This document shows positions 44,813-58,400 of a stretch of 64,000 nucleotides of DNA, one piece after another. Source of the DNA: Colius striatus (Eukaryota > Chordata > Aves > Coliiformes > Coliidae); NCBI RefSeq assembly GCF_028858725.1, contig NC_084759.1, positions 95,562,362 to 95,626,361 of the forward strand, written 5' to 3'. The notes under the pieces are model-generated. The model made no database searches. It was not told the DNA's origin and saw only the letters and a list, made by a program, of their open reading frames with translations. The number at the start of each line of letters is the position of its first letter. Within the stretch, counting starts at the first letter, position 1. The translations under genes and the position numbers were made by a program.

Positions 44813-47800
44813 ACTTTCCAGCCCATGGTTATTTTAGAGTGAGTTACAGGTTATTAGCAGTTCTTGTAACTAGGATTAAAGTCAGAAATTACTTGTCAAT
44901 GGTTACCCTGTATGTTGGTGGTGAAGGAGAGCTAGAACTCAGTTTTCACAAATTTTTGGTCACCAGATCATATACGTTTATATTCATATGGCCATTTATA
45001 TTACCAATATAAACATAAATTGCCTCTCTTAGTGTCTGTCTGTCACTTAGAGGTAAATGTGTCCTTGGGTGCTGACATATTATTTCCAGTTCTAGCTGTT
45101 CCTGATTTTGCAGCACTCAGCAAAGTAGTCACATTCAGGTACTGACCAAATACAGAAGAGGAGGAGGGTAGGACTATGAGCAAGAAATAGTGACGATCTG
45201 GCATGTGCAAAGGATGAAGACTTTTGAATTTGTCAGCTGAATTTGCATTTCCCATGAAATAAAAATTGTGCTGAAGCCATAAGGATGCTTAACTACACCA
45301 GAAATAGCATTTGTAAAAAATACAGTAGTTTTGGTGTAGTTTTGTTTGTTTGTTATTTTGTGTGGGTTTTTTAATGTAGAGAATGTCTTCATCTGTTGCA
45401 TTCCATGTGAAAATTTGCCTCTAGGATTTGTAAGTGAAACAAGAAGACTAGCCTTGGGCTCTGACATCATAAACATTGACATTATTCTTCAAAGAAAATT
45501 GGAAGAAATGGCACAGACTAAATGCACTGGTATTACAGACCATTATTTTCTTAATTTGTGTGTGTGTGTACATGTGTACATTTTTACATAAACATCTATT
45601 TGCGTTCATATAACCAGCTGATTAGTTGCTCTCTGAGAGTTATCTGATGCATTACTTGCACAAGGTGAACCCTGGATGAAGAACAGCTTGTTATATGTGA
45701 AATATATTGTGTAAAGCTGATACTGGGGAGGAAAGAAGGCCATCTGAGGAAGTAACTGAGTTGCTAAATTTCCTGTTCAGCAAAGGCATCTCCGCTCTAT
45801 TTCTCAGTTTCTCTTGTTGTATTATAAGGTTACATAAAATAATATGGACAGTTGTTTTGCCAGATTACATGGGGTGGACACAGACACCAATGGATCTTAC
45901 TTTACTGTCTACTTTAAAAATGTTACAGAAAGTTAGATAAAGCATTCAGTTACAACAATAAACTAATGACACTCTTATTTCTAAGCATCAAAAAGCATAA
46001 GCAAGGTAATGCACCTAAATCATTACTACAGGAGAACTGCAGTAGTGATTAAGAGAGATACATCCCCAATTGCCCTAATACTTTACCATCATCCAAATCC
46101 ACAGTCTCTGGGAAGCCCCAGTTGCAGCAAGGATTTTAAGAGCCTGTCCTGGCATTTGGGAAGCCTTGCACAGTGCGTCCACTCATAAATGATGTCTCCA
46201 AAGTCAACACATGAGAGAGTTCAGCTTTTTATAGTGCTGAATAAACAAGTTACATAACTGTAAATGCAGAACATTGTTTTCTCACTCTCCATTGAGATAC
46301 CACCCGGAGCTTGGCCAGGGCTCATGGAGGAACCAAAGGAGTTTGTTTACCTATTTGACTTTGATCACATATTGTCACACATGGCCAGACACCTGGTTTC
46401 ATGGCCTTGACAGCCTGCTTTTGAACAAGCAAAGGCACATATTCTCACAGCATCTATCTTCACTAATAATTACATTCTGTCTAAGCTACATCTTTCACTA
46501 ATAAGCATACATATTTCACTAATAACCAGACACTAATTTTGCGTAAGGTTTGGTTGGGAAGTCCATGTAGAGGTCAACTTTAGTTTGAGGCCTGTTGTTC
46601 AGACCTCAGCGCTTCACATCTGTTAAAAGGAATCAAATTTAATTTACAGTAAAATCATTCCTTAGGATTAAATGTGCCACTGGTAACCCATGAAATACAT
46701 GATTATTAAAAGAGCAGGAAGTTTTAAAACGAAATTCAAATTTAATATAAGAAAGGAAAAGTTTTCAAAAGGTTAATACAGACAAAGGTACTGTCATCCA
46801 TTTGTTCTGTTCTGGGCAGAGAGAAGTAGTTGCTCTTTCATTGGGGCAACAGCAGAAATATCTCCTCTGTTTTAGTACCTTATGTCTGAATTTGAAGCAG
46901 GAATCTTAACACACAGCACCTGAGTTAAGAGATTTTAAGACAGATAAAGTAAGCACCTTATAGTTTCAGTTGTCTCTTCACTATTCAGTTTTTGAACACA
47001 GGACTGTCTGGAAGGAAAGTCTCATCAATCTAGTCCTTTTCTGCTCTGGAGCTACTGTGGGAGCTTAATAAGCCAGCTGTAGGCAGGTCTGTGGGTGTAA
47101 CTGTTGCTGTAGAACTGGGAGAGTCATCACAGCAGCTAAACACACACATGGCAGTCCCCATGCTGCACAGAATCCCAACGTTTTTTTGAATAACAGATCA
47201 TTGTCACGCCTTCTGTCTTGCAGCTGCTCAAACAAATTGCACTCAATAGTTTTTACTATTAAAGATGATCATGTGTGTATACCTTACCACAGGACAGGCA
47301 CTAGCATGAAAATGGATTAAAATGACCATTTCAAAATAGCTCCACAAACTGGTATTTATCCTGAAGTTATGTACTGGTGCATATGTTTTTTTCCTTGATA
47401 TGAAAGAAGTTCTTGCTGTGGACCTAGTGTTTTATTTGACCTGACCTAGATTCTACTGATAGCTTCTTCAGCTTGCACACCCTCAAACATCCTGTTTTCT
47501 GCCATTCATACACCATGTTGACCTTTTTGACTGTTTTATTGTTACTGGGGATTTCAGGTTGCAAAATAATTGCTATAGTAGTTGGCTACTGACACGTTTG
47601 TTAGTTAAATTGGCCCACCACAAAGAGAGACTGAAGAGAGATATAAAAAGACAGGACTGAGGTACTCTTATTTTCTTTCTGAATTCATGGGGCACTCATT
47701 TTATCTCACACATCCAGTTGAGATATCCTCAACTTTTCCCTGTCCTGCATTATTTCTTTTCTTCTCCTTACATCCTATTACTTTCCTACGACTGATACCT

Positions 47801-50440
47801 CTAGTAATGGTTGGTCCCTTATACAGGCAGGGTTTAACTGAGTATATAAATGCTGGGAATTAATTAAAACTAGTATAAAGTGCTGTGAGCCTGTCTTCCA
47901 ATTGCTGTGCTCACTGTCAGCATTACTACTGGTGCACATGATTTAGTGATAGTGTTAGGGAGAAAACTGTTATACAGTTTCTGGGTGTAGACAGCTTTGT
48001 ATAATTTTCCCTGATTGTTTATTTCTTATACATCTATTTCAATTAAATCTCATTTCTGTTTTTTATCTTTATTTTGTTTTGAGCTCAGCTGTGTGGACTA
48101 TTCTGAAACTTCAGATCCAAATATAGGAAAGACTGTCCCTTCCCTCTATTTTTTTTTTAATTTAAATTTTTTTACAACCTTATAAATAGTTGATTTTTTT
48201 TCTGTGTTTCTGTTTTGCCATCTGCCATCAGAAATAAGTAAAAAATGAGTAAGATTTTAGGAAGTAATTTTGAAGTCTTTCACGATTAAAGAAATTGGAA
48301 TGAGATCTTTTTTGGCCTGAAGGTGATGCTGTTTCTCTAGGAAAAAGGATTGGAAAAGACATTGAAGAGGAGTACTTTGGAGGACTTGTAGAAAGTACTT
48401 GCACTAAAATTAGATATACACCTATTTACCCTCTTTGACTGTGCATTAGTAAGATTTCATCAACACTTTGGAAGACTCAGACCTCTCTTAGTGAAACTCA
48501 AGTGTACTTTATTAAAGCTTCTAGCATATCATGGACCAGCACACTACAAATAAGAGCTGTTAAATTTTTTTTAATTACTCATGCATATCTTTAATTTGTC
48601 TTCTTGCATTGGTTATTGGCTTTGACATGCTTTCAGTTTTGTTAGTGGGAAAGACGTGTGGTTTCTGTGCAAGTCCCCCACAAGAAGCTTGTGCTTTATC
48701 TGTTTTGAAAGATTTCGCTCTGTGAAGCTGAGAAACAGAGAAGGTTTCCAGTGCTACTTCAGTATCATGCAGATGACTCCTTTCGGTCAGTTTTTGACGT
48801 CCCTGTGTTTTGACTGAAATTGAAATATACAGGAAAATTTCTGAATTTTAACCTTAAACCTGAATTTTAACTTCCTTGTCCCTTTGTAGGCTTAACAAAC
48901 TGATGAGATCCTTCTCCTTTTAACTAGGAATTCTTTTGTATTTTGAAAGGTTGCTTAAAATCAAATTCCAGACTTAGATGTCTCTAGGATGTGGCCTTAT
49001 CTTTGGATTGGGTGGATAGGGAAAGATGTCACCTACTGCCTGTGGTGGTGGGGCCTGAGATGGTGTACATTTCTGGTGCAGTGCCAGGCACAACCCTTGG
49101 TTACTTTGGGAGTAGGAGCAAATGCAAGGCTCTAGAATAGGCTAAACAGCAGGTGCAGGCTGTTTTTCGTCCACATAAGCATATGTTCAGTCTGCGTTGT
49201 TCAGCACATGCAGAAAACACCTGGAAAAAGTAACAGGCAGGCAAAGTTTACTGCTAGTGTGAAATTATGCAGGGTAGAAGTATTTTGCAATACTTCCCAG
49301 CTGGTCTACTGACTAGATTAAAATTGCAGATGAAATGAAATGTTAAGGTACTACTAGATGCTTAACCCATTTTTACATTATTCCTAAGGTCTGCGCTGCT
49401 GACTGCTGCACGAGACAGGGCACAGTTGTAACTGAATTTTAGGTATGATGAAGTCTGACTTAACTTACATCCTTATGACTACAGAATCAGGAGGACGGAT
49501 TCAGATTGCAGGACATCCAAGCCAAGTGTGCTTAGGGATAACAGAGTTTAGTGAACATGGCCTCTTGGGAGTGCCTGTGAACTCCCAAAAGTTCCTTGTG
49601 GAGTTTAAGATATTGTGAAGGCTTCAAACTCCACACAAAACTAATAGGCATAACGGCTGCAGTAGTATAGCTGTGTTCCTATATACAACTGCTATGTAGA
49701 AGAAATAAAACCCACAGAAACACAAAATTCAATGTTATGTAGACCTGGTGGCATTTCAACTGCACAGGGAAATATTCTGCTTTGTGTTTGCAGAGAAAAG
49801 GATTGTCTGCTGGGTCTTTCCCTTGTCTAAACCTCTAAACATGGTTGTGGAGGTCCTCACTGAACAGGCTGTGCTGCTTCTGTCTTTCATGCCTCTCACT
49901 GTGTCCTGCCTGCATTGTATTGTGAGTAATGTAGGTAATGAGCTCTCTCTGGGTACAGATAGCTATCAGGCCTTGTGCATATGAGAGGTAACTACTGCTG
50001 ATTTCTGATCTTTGTCTGGGGTTTTGAGACACTTTCTGTAACCGCCACAACAGCTATTACCTTTCAACACTGTTTAATCTAGAGAACCTGCAAACTTTTC
50101 TGTGAAAACTGCTGCATTAGGTAACCTTGATCCTTTTCTCAGGGGATATGCAGGTGCTAGACTGAATCCTTTCTTACCATGATTTGCAAAATTTAATTTG
50201 ATCTCTACATGGTTTATTATGTAGGCAATCACAACTGGAAACATGATGTTCTACTCCCCTCCTTGGTCTAGGGAGATGTAGAAGAGAAATAGTGACTCCC
50301 TGTTGCCTAGTAAATACTTTTCACTCTGAAATCTGTCCCATACTCTTTATCTGGAAGAAAAGAACTAAAGATAGGAGCATTTTCTCAGTTTTATAGTGAC
50401 TTTTATGTGCTCTCTAAAATACGGTTTGTGTTTGAAACCG

Positions 50441-50475
50441 GAGGGGCGGGGGGGGGGAAGGGGGGGGGGGGCGGG
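50441..50475 (+). repeat. Poly-G tract
   Basis: About 35 bp of almost pure G broken by single C and AA interruptions. It has four or more G-runs and so fits a G-quadruplex pattern. Such tracts are also common places for assembly error. Confidence 0.85.
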
Positions 50476-53400
50476 TCTGAGTAAGCCTTTGTTTCTGGTT
50501 GTCTAATCAGTATTGGCAGCTTACGGCTTGCTAAGTGGTCTTATCAAAAGTTTGGTTAAATTTCCGTGGAACCCTATATGACAGATAGGAAGACAGTACT
50601 AGACAGTACTTGCCCTACCCTTTGGCTGTCATGCACAGTGCAATGTTCTTAAGAAAAAGGAAGCACTCTAAAATATAACTCATAGCTGCTTTGAAACTTT
50701 GGCTCAAGATATAGACATAGATTAAAAAGAAAATTTTAAGCAAGTACATTGAAGTTTAGTTGATTCAGTGTTTCACAGCTCTAGGGTATTTATAAGGGCT
50801 GCTATGCATGAGGATCACGTACATAATATAGTTTCCAGATGGAAACAGTGCTTATCCTTGCCTTCCAATGGCACAGTGGAAGTCCATGATTATACTTCTA
50901 GATGGGACATTTATTTTTGTTGGGAAGATGTTACCACTTTCCAGTGTAAAATTTACCTTTCAGGAAGTACCACACCTCCTTTCCTAAAGGTGGTGGTCCC
51001 TGGAGTCTAAACCTTGGGAAAAAAATCCACTGTTTCCTGTATGCAATGATAAAGGACTTTTTCACCTATTACTGCATATTTTCACAACTTACTCTAAGTG
51101 TGTTGTATGGAATAAATCCAAATGTACTTCTGCTACTACTAGTAGAACCAATTGTGTGAAGAGGATTTTTGGAGTCTTTTCCATGTAAGTACATTTCCGT
51201 GCTTTGGACATGGCTGTGTGCAAGCCAGATGTACAGATCAATACTTTAGATCTCTTCTTTTTTAACAGTTGAAGCTTTAATTTAAAGTTGTGTTAGTGTT
51301 TCATTACTTGATGGAATACAGCCTGCCCTTTTCTGTTGTATTCATTAAATACTTTCCCCTTCATGTGAGGTAGTTATAATACAAACTGAGACATCTTAAT
51401 TAAAAAAAAAACCAAAAAAATAACCCAAATAAAACAAAACCAGGACATTTACTGAATATTTTCTAACGTTTAAAACATCTGCTATAATGAGCACTTGCAG
51501 TAACTAAATGTAATACTGGATCATCATGTAAAAGCACTGAGATTAATCAAAACAACCACAGGAACCTTCATAAAAAGCCTCAGTGAAACATCCATTTCTA
51601 GGCACGGAATAAGCCATTGATGATGTACACTTTAAATACAAAGTACATGTAAAAATTTCTTGTTTAGTACTTACTGATTGGAAAATAGATCACAGAAAAA
51701 TAACTTGCCTGGCTAATATTACTAACAGCTTGTCCTCTTTATTAAATGATTCTACTAACCTTTGATGCCTTGGCTTATCTCATAATTGAACTGGGATCTG
51801 ATTTGGTATCTCACTAACACTGAATTTGGTACCTGCCTGTAGTGCAATAATAAAAACAATATAGGTAAGACTTGTTAAGCCAAATTCTGCATGAACTCAT
51901 GACACCTCAGTGAAGCCAATTAACCAAGTAGAGTTTGCAGTGGAGTGGTACAGAGTGTGGTCTCCAGAGATTTATATTTATTAAAAACCAGTAGTGAGCT
52001 AGAAGACTATGAAATGCTTTCTTGGGATGATAAACACTCAGCAATGGTTTTATTTATTGGGGTTTTTTTTTCAGAATACTTAGATTTGGAACAACTTTAA
52101 TTAACTTGTCATTGATTAGCACCTGGTAGGAGTAAAGAGCTGCAGAAACTGCACAATCCTGGAGCATATGATAACATATTACTCCCAGTGTGGGACCATT
52201 AGTTTCACAGTTTTCTCAGATAAATATAAACACAGAAACATGTAGTAAGTGTTACTCAAAGCAGAGCATGCATCAACTGGGATTTCACAGTCTGTGGGTT
52301 TTAAATTCAGTGGTGTCCCCAAGGGTTAATCAATATTGAAGGCAATTATTCTTGGTCCACAAACCAAATGATATGAACACTTATATTTTTTCCCATTTTG
52401 CTTTGTCTCTTTGCTAAGATTTAACACAGAAATACCAAAGTAACAAAAAAAAGATTGTGTTGGTGCTGCAGCAGGCTGACATATTAGTTAGATTTATTTT
52501 GTACCAGGTGTTGTTCAGTGAAAGTCTCTGTTGCTCTGCTCCTTTGAGAGAAGGACGATGTGTAGCAGCAATCTTCGGTGCAAAAGAATGAAAAATCTCA
52601 ACAACCTTTATTTGAGGGACACGTGTAGACTGTACTTCAGAGGCTTTTATTTCTGTTTGCCCTTTGTAAACTTCAGTTTAGATGCCTGGGAAGTTTTTCT
52701 CAGTATTTGACAGGCACTGTATCTATCATGCAATGTATGTAAACCACAATGCAGTTGCTACCCTGCAAGCATTCACATATATCTTACTTGCACAAATTGT
52801 CTCAGTGAAATAAGTGAGATTATGAAATCCTTTCAGGAGTGCATATGGGCCTCAAAACGGTAGAGAAAGTATAAAATCTTCCATTGTCCAGCAGTGGGAT
52901 CTTCAGCCAACGAAAGCTGTCAGGATCTGGTCACGCTGTTCACTAACAACTGGCTTACATGTTAATTTGGCAAAAAGATTTCTACTGTTCTTCTTGGGTT
53001 TTGACTACTCCTTTTATGTTTTGAATCAGGTAAGATTTTTGCCTCACAGGAGTTTTGGAGTAGGGGGAAAAGAGCAAGTGAATGATGCTAGAAGTTACCC
53101 AGCTAGTGAAGGGCTGCAGGCCCCACATGCAAAATGTGCTGTGGTGGACCTCAGAAGTAGGATTCACAGATGTAGGCAGAGATTTTTATTTCTGTGGGTA
53201 TGTTGTTCTTAAGAGCGTAACTCCTGCAGTCTCTAACATTGAGGCTCACTGTTTTAATGTTTTCCCTCCCTCAATGCTTTCCTTCTTGTAAGTAATCACT
53301 TAATGACATGTCAGAGCCTAGGAAAATCATTGTTAATATTATAATAACATAATTTGCAGCTCAGTCGGCAGTAACTCACTGCAGACTATGTTTCAACATG

Positions 53401-54053
53401 GGATGATAATTTTTAGTTTGCCATGAAGATGCATTTCTATTAGCTCCATAATATGAAGCCCAGAAAAGCATAGAGTTAAAATAGGAGTTTGAGTAGAAGT
53501 GTGGATGGAGGGTGGAATGAGTCACCCTGGACAGTCCCAGGAAAGAGAGGAGTGTAGTTAATGTGACAACCCAGCAGTTTCTCCCTCTTGCAAATCTAGT
53601 GCAGCCTTAGTTTACTGAACATCAATGAACCTAAAACCCTAAGCAGTCAAATTTAAATTGTGTTCTGGGATGTGTCTGAATGTATTGACACTCTTACAAA
53701 ACTTCAGGGTTTCCTAAATAGTAGGGCTGAAGGGAGAGATTTCCTCTCCAGTCATGCCTTCTCCAGAGGATCTTGCAGCAGGGCAGTGGATCTGATTTTT
53801 TCTTTCTTTTTTTTTTGCTGCTGCTCGTTAGTCCTTTATTTCACAAAAGTTTGAAGTCTTTGCTAACCCTTTTAAGACCATACTTGTAGAGAGCAACAAA
53901 CCCACCACCTTGACAAGACTCAGTGTGTTTCCTTTCCACTGGTATGTTTTGGCTGTTTCATTTTTTCTAGAGTGAGCACTTTCTTGATTATGGTAGGTAG
54001 CATTGTGCAACAGCAAGAACACAGGCCTGTCTGGCCAATGTCTGCAATAATAC

Positions 54054-55013
54054 TGTTCTGGTTTAGCAAGGAGCAGCTTTTGGCTTAGTAACAGGGGGAG
54101 CGGGTTGCAGTGAAGACCCGGTAAAGAGTTTGTGGACTCTCCCCCAGCTACTGGGTTCAGACCCACCTCCGGCCCGGCTGGGCCAATCTGGCGCCTCTGC
54201 CATCACTATTTAGGGGACGGGAATTTGGAATGCAAGGCAGGAGGTGTAAGAGTGATACAAGATGGAGGCGACCACGTGGACCCTTCAGCCAGAGAAGGAG
54301 GAAGGAAGGAGAAGCAATAGACCAGAGACTCCTCTGCAAGCCGTGGCGAGAATGCAAGCTGTGCCCCTGCAACCTATGGAGATCCATGGCAGGACTGAGA
54401 GCCACCAGCAGCTCTATGTGAGTGAGCCCAGACGGGCGAGGGACTGTGTGGGGAGACGGCCATGGCCCAGGCCGTGCTGGAGAGCCTGCCGGGCCCAGAG
54501 CAGCCCCACACGAGAGGCAGAGAGGAGCTGCAGCCTTTGGGATAAGTGCGCGTCGGAGCAGCCCGTGCACGGGGGACTGGTGTGGAGTTCACTCGTCCTG
54601 AGGAGGGACAAACGGCAGAAGCTATCGGAAACAGACTAACTGAAACCCCCACTGCCTGCCCCCCCGAACCGTTCAGGGGGGGACAGGGTAAAAACCCCGG
54701 GATCAGGGCTCTGAGCCCGGGAAGAGGGGAGGTGTGGGGAGAAGGTGTTCTTAAAAAGGCTGGTTGGACTCTTCATTGTTGTATTACTCTGTGTTGTTTC
54801 ATTTTGGTTATGTTTTGGGTTTTTGGGGGTATGTTTTAGTTGATGTTGCATTAAACTGTTTCTCTGTTTTCTTCCCCAAGCCGAGTAGCCTGGTCTGTTT
54901 TGTCCTGAACCTTAAGCGGCAATTAAGCCCTCCCTGCCCTTGAGCAGTTCTCAGCCTCTTCAGTACTGAGGCTAATCGTGGTCTTTGTTCTCTGATGGGC
55001 CTAAACCACGACA
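54054..55013 (+). mobile_element. Solo LTR, copy 2 (about 960 bp)
   Basis: The element begins TGTTCTGGTTTAG, ends CTAAACCACGACA, and is flanked by the 5-bp direct repeat AATAC (54049-54053 and 55014-55018). It is the same family as the copy at 2501-3465 but in the opposite orientation. A TTAAAAAG TATA-like site near 54752 and an ATTAAA near 54850 are placed as in a U3-R-U5 LTR. No gag, pol or env sequence adjoins it. Open frames inside it are not genes. Confidence 0.88.
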
Positions 55014-55194
55014 AATACATAGATTTACCTAGGAACCATATCTTTTCTTTTTAAAATTATAGTTCAAACTGCTTACACCCATTGTGTGGAAAAAATGGCA
55101 TTGTTTAATCTGATTAGTATTCTTTATTTTGGGAAATAATGTGCAGTTTTGCCAGAAGATGGCAATTGGAAACACTCAGGGTAAAACTCTGTTC

Positions 55195-55415
55195 TTTTAA
55201 TTTTACAATTAGAAACACCTTATAATAAAGGGATTGGTTTTGTAGTGGGGATGTGTTGTTAATTATCATTAGACCTCTGCTTTTGATTAATGCTGCTAAT
55301 TAGTTTCTGTCCTTGACTTTTTGCAATTAAGGAGTAGATGCCTTGGTGCTAAACACCTGGGCATATTATCTAATTAGATGAAAGAAACATATACTCTCTT
55401 TGTAGGTAATTATTT
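55195..55415. promoter_or_regulatory. Homeodomain-motif-rich AT segment (candidate enhancer)
   Basis: Within about 220 bp I see ACAATTAGA, TTAATTATCATTAG, GATTAATG, GCTAATTAG, GCAATTAAG, TCTAATTAGATG and GTAATTATT. This is a dense set of TAAT homeodomain cores, more than the AT content of the neighbours seems to give. It starts about 180 bp after the solo LTR. Enhancer function is inference only. Confidence 0.35.
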
Positions 55416-58400
55416 TCACTTTCAGTAGTTGCTTTGTACTAAATAGAGGTAGCTCTGTCTCTTTGGATGATGGCATAGGAAACATGAAGATGCCAGAGAG
55501 CAGTGTGGTGCGTGTGAACCATTTCCTGCTGGTAGTTTTCTTGATTTACACGTGTGAGAACTAGTTGCTCTTCTACTTCTGACAGACATAAGGCTCAAAG
55601 GAGGAAAGAAAACAAAATAAAATGCAAGAGAAGGAAACATAGGACTGTGCAGCCCAGCTCCTTAAATCAGCTAAGGGGCAGAAAACTTGCATTGCTTTCA
55701 GATGAAGTAGCCACCTGAGTACATTTAGGGGCCTGACAGGGTCTGTTGATGTATGTATTTGAAAACCCTCTATTTTCCTCTCATTTAGGTCTGGAAGAAG
55801 GAGTTCCTCATGCAATGGGCTTTCAGGATGTCTCAGGGGAAAGAAAATGATCAGCTTCAGGAAAACAGCTTGCTGCTCTTTAGCTGCACCTCTCCCTGGC
55901 CTCCTTCCTGAAGGAGCTGAGTAAATGCACCTGAACATGACAGGAACATCTGCCTGGGAGATCTGACAAAAGTGAATGCTGTGTGGTGTGGATCTGGCTG
56001 TCACAAGGCCCTGTGTGGGTCTGTGATCCTTCTCTGTCCTGTGGGATGGATTATGTGTGGTTTCTGTCACTCACTTGATGCTAGGATTTAAGGTCCTTAA
56101 TCTCCAAATTTTCCCTGTGGATGGTTATAGTTCTGGCTGTCTAGGGGAGAAGACAACCTCTTTACTGGTGGGCTTTACTGAGAATAGAAGTCAGATACCA
56201 AACTCCATCTATTGATCCCTAGTCTGAGTCACAGAAGCTTTTCAGACTGGAAGACTTTTGAACCAGAGGTTTATGTCTGTAAGATGCATTTGGAAGATCC
56301 TAACTTCAGTATATAAAGCAGGTGCCTTCCACAGATTGCATCTCCAAGCATCCCACCTCACTTTGTATACACAAATAAGTTTCAGATTGAAAGATTTCAT
56401 TATCTAAATTGGGATAAAATACAGACCACCATATCTGGAGTATGAGTCATCTGTATTCTGACCTTAAAATAAAACCCAGAAACAAATAAAAAGTTGTGAA
56501 TTTTGTGTGTGTTGGTGAGGACAGTAGGGACAGATAAGGATATGAAGAGAGGACTATAGCACAAGGAGACAGGAAGAAATTGAGAAGACTCTGAAGTTTA
56601 TTAATGCTGGCAAGTGATACTTCAGTGACTGGAGGACTGACTCATGTATAGGAGAGACAGCAGAGGATTTTAGTTGTATTGTGGTGAGATTTTTTGCTGT
56701 GTGAAAAAAAAAAGCAGCAGAAACAGGGTAGGCAATGATGTTAAGACAAGAAAAGCACCCAAAGCAGCATCTTGACACTCAAGAGCCAAGACTTTCTTCA
56801 CATCTTTGTCTTGAGAGTAAGCTGCTTCTTAAAGTCAGGTTTGCAAGGCTGAGGAATTAAATTGTTGGGCTTCTTTCATTAGCCATATATGTATACATAC
56901 ACATATACATCTGTCCTATTCTTATAGATATGGGAACTGAAAGCATGCACAGGAAACTTGATCAAGTGCTCTTAGAAATGTACTTTTTTCCATAATGCTA
57001 CCTACAGACTGATATCGCAGGGGTGATAGATGGTTGCTCCATGTGTTGGCACTATTTTCTGTGGTGGTGAGTTGTGGTCATCATTGTTCATTCAATTTTT
57101 TGTAGAGTCAAAGTGATTGCCTGATAGGGTCAAAATTATAACCCTTTTTGAACTCATACATGTTTTGTGTGTGGGAGCTCTCAGAGGGTGGAAGTCAGTG
57201 AGAGTCAGATATGAGTCAAATACCTCAACCATATTTGAAAATTTCCCATTCATTTCTTCCCTTCTCTTCTGAAATATGATATGGAAGGCTGTGTAAGCAT
57301 CACTGATCATGTTTTGCTCTTACCTTAAAGGTAAATGGTACCTAGTGCTTCACAAAGACAATAACAGTAACTCTATGGCCAGCAAATTGCCAAGAAAATA
57401 GCATCCAACCATAGCGCACAAACACGATAGCTAGCTGCAGGAGAATAGCAGAAGTGCTCCTGTGCAACCTGCTAGAGACACCTACACAGAACATGTCTCC
57501 TGTGTGTACATAGGCTGCAGTTAACTGGCGGTTCCCTAACGGTAGGGTAGTTGTCTAGAGAACAACAACAAAAAAGCCTAGTATTTCTTAGCTCTTTAAA
57601 AAGAAACCCAAACCAAACCAAGTATTCTGTTGGGCTTTTTTGGATTGATGGCTTGGGAGAAGCAGATGCATATCAAATCCCTGCATGACTGAAGGTACAT
57701 AAGAAACTAGCAGGACCTGCTGGTGCATTTACACCTTTAGCAAGACAACCCTTAATCATGATCTTTCTTTATACAACTCATTGAGCTGTTGGGAACATCT
57801 GTAAAGTCGCAGCATGCAGGGAACTGCAGGGGACTACTATGCAATTAAATGTTGATTTGCATGTAGTATTTATTCAAAAGCAACAGTTTTCGATCCAGTT
57901 GGAATTATAAAATATTCACATTGTATTAAATACAGTTTATTTAATTGAGATCAGTCAAAAGATTGCAGAAACATATTTTCCTAGACTATCTGGCAATATA
58001 AAATAGAATGGTCATAGTGGCAATTCCTTCAGAGCATTCTGAATTCCGTGTATGGAAGCCACTCCAAAAGAGCAAAGTATTATCATGCTGCTAATACATC
58101 TCAGTGTAGTGTCATGATTCTGTACATAAAATCAGAAAACAATAATTTCCCTTGTTTGCATAAACAACTTACTTTAGACTTCTAAATAATGGATGGAAAT
58201 CCAGAGAGGATTAAAATAAATTAAGGAACAGATCATTTTCAAAGGCTTTACAGAGCGTCTGGAGTTACAAAAGGATGAACTAACCACATTTCTTAAACTT
58301 TATTTTAGAGAAACCTTAGCATCTATCTGCTTTGAAAAGAAATCTTACCCTAATCTATATTTATCTTTGCAAGCGTGGTGCCAGGTACCACAAAGCAGTC

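Larger units (their letters stand above)
43850..54048. other. Gene-free stretch upstream of IFNAR2
   Basis: About 10 kb without a recognisable exon. It holds the 29-bp duplication, a short TG repeat near 45558 and the poly-G tract. In mammals the next gene on this side is OLIG1; no bHLH exon is seen here. Confidence 0.6.

Noticed and set aside
54157-54639. ORFs of 137 and 125 codons on both strands near 54.2-54.6 kb
   Set aside because: They lie inside the solo LTR, and related frames occur in the other LTR copy. They are not host genes.
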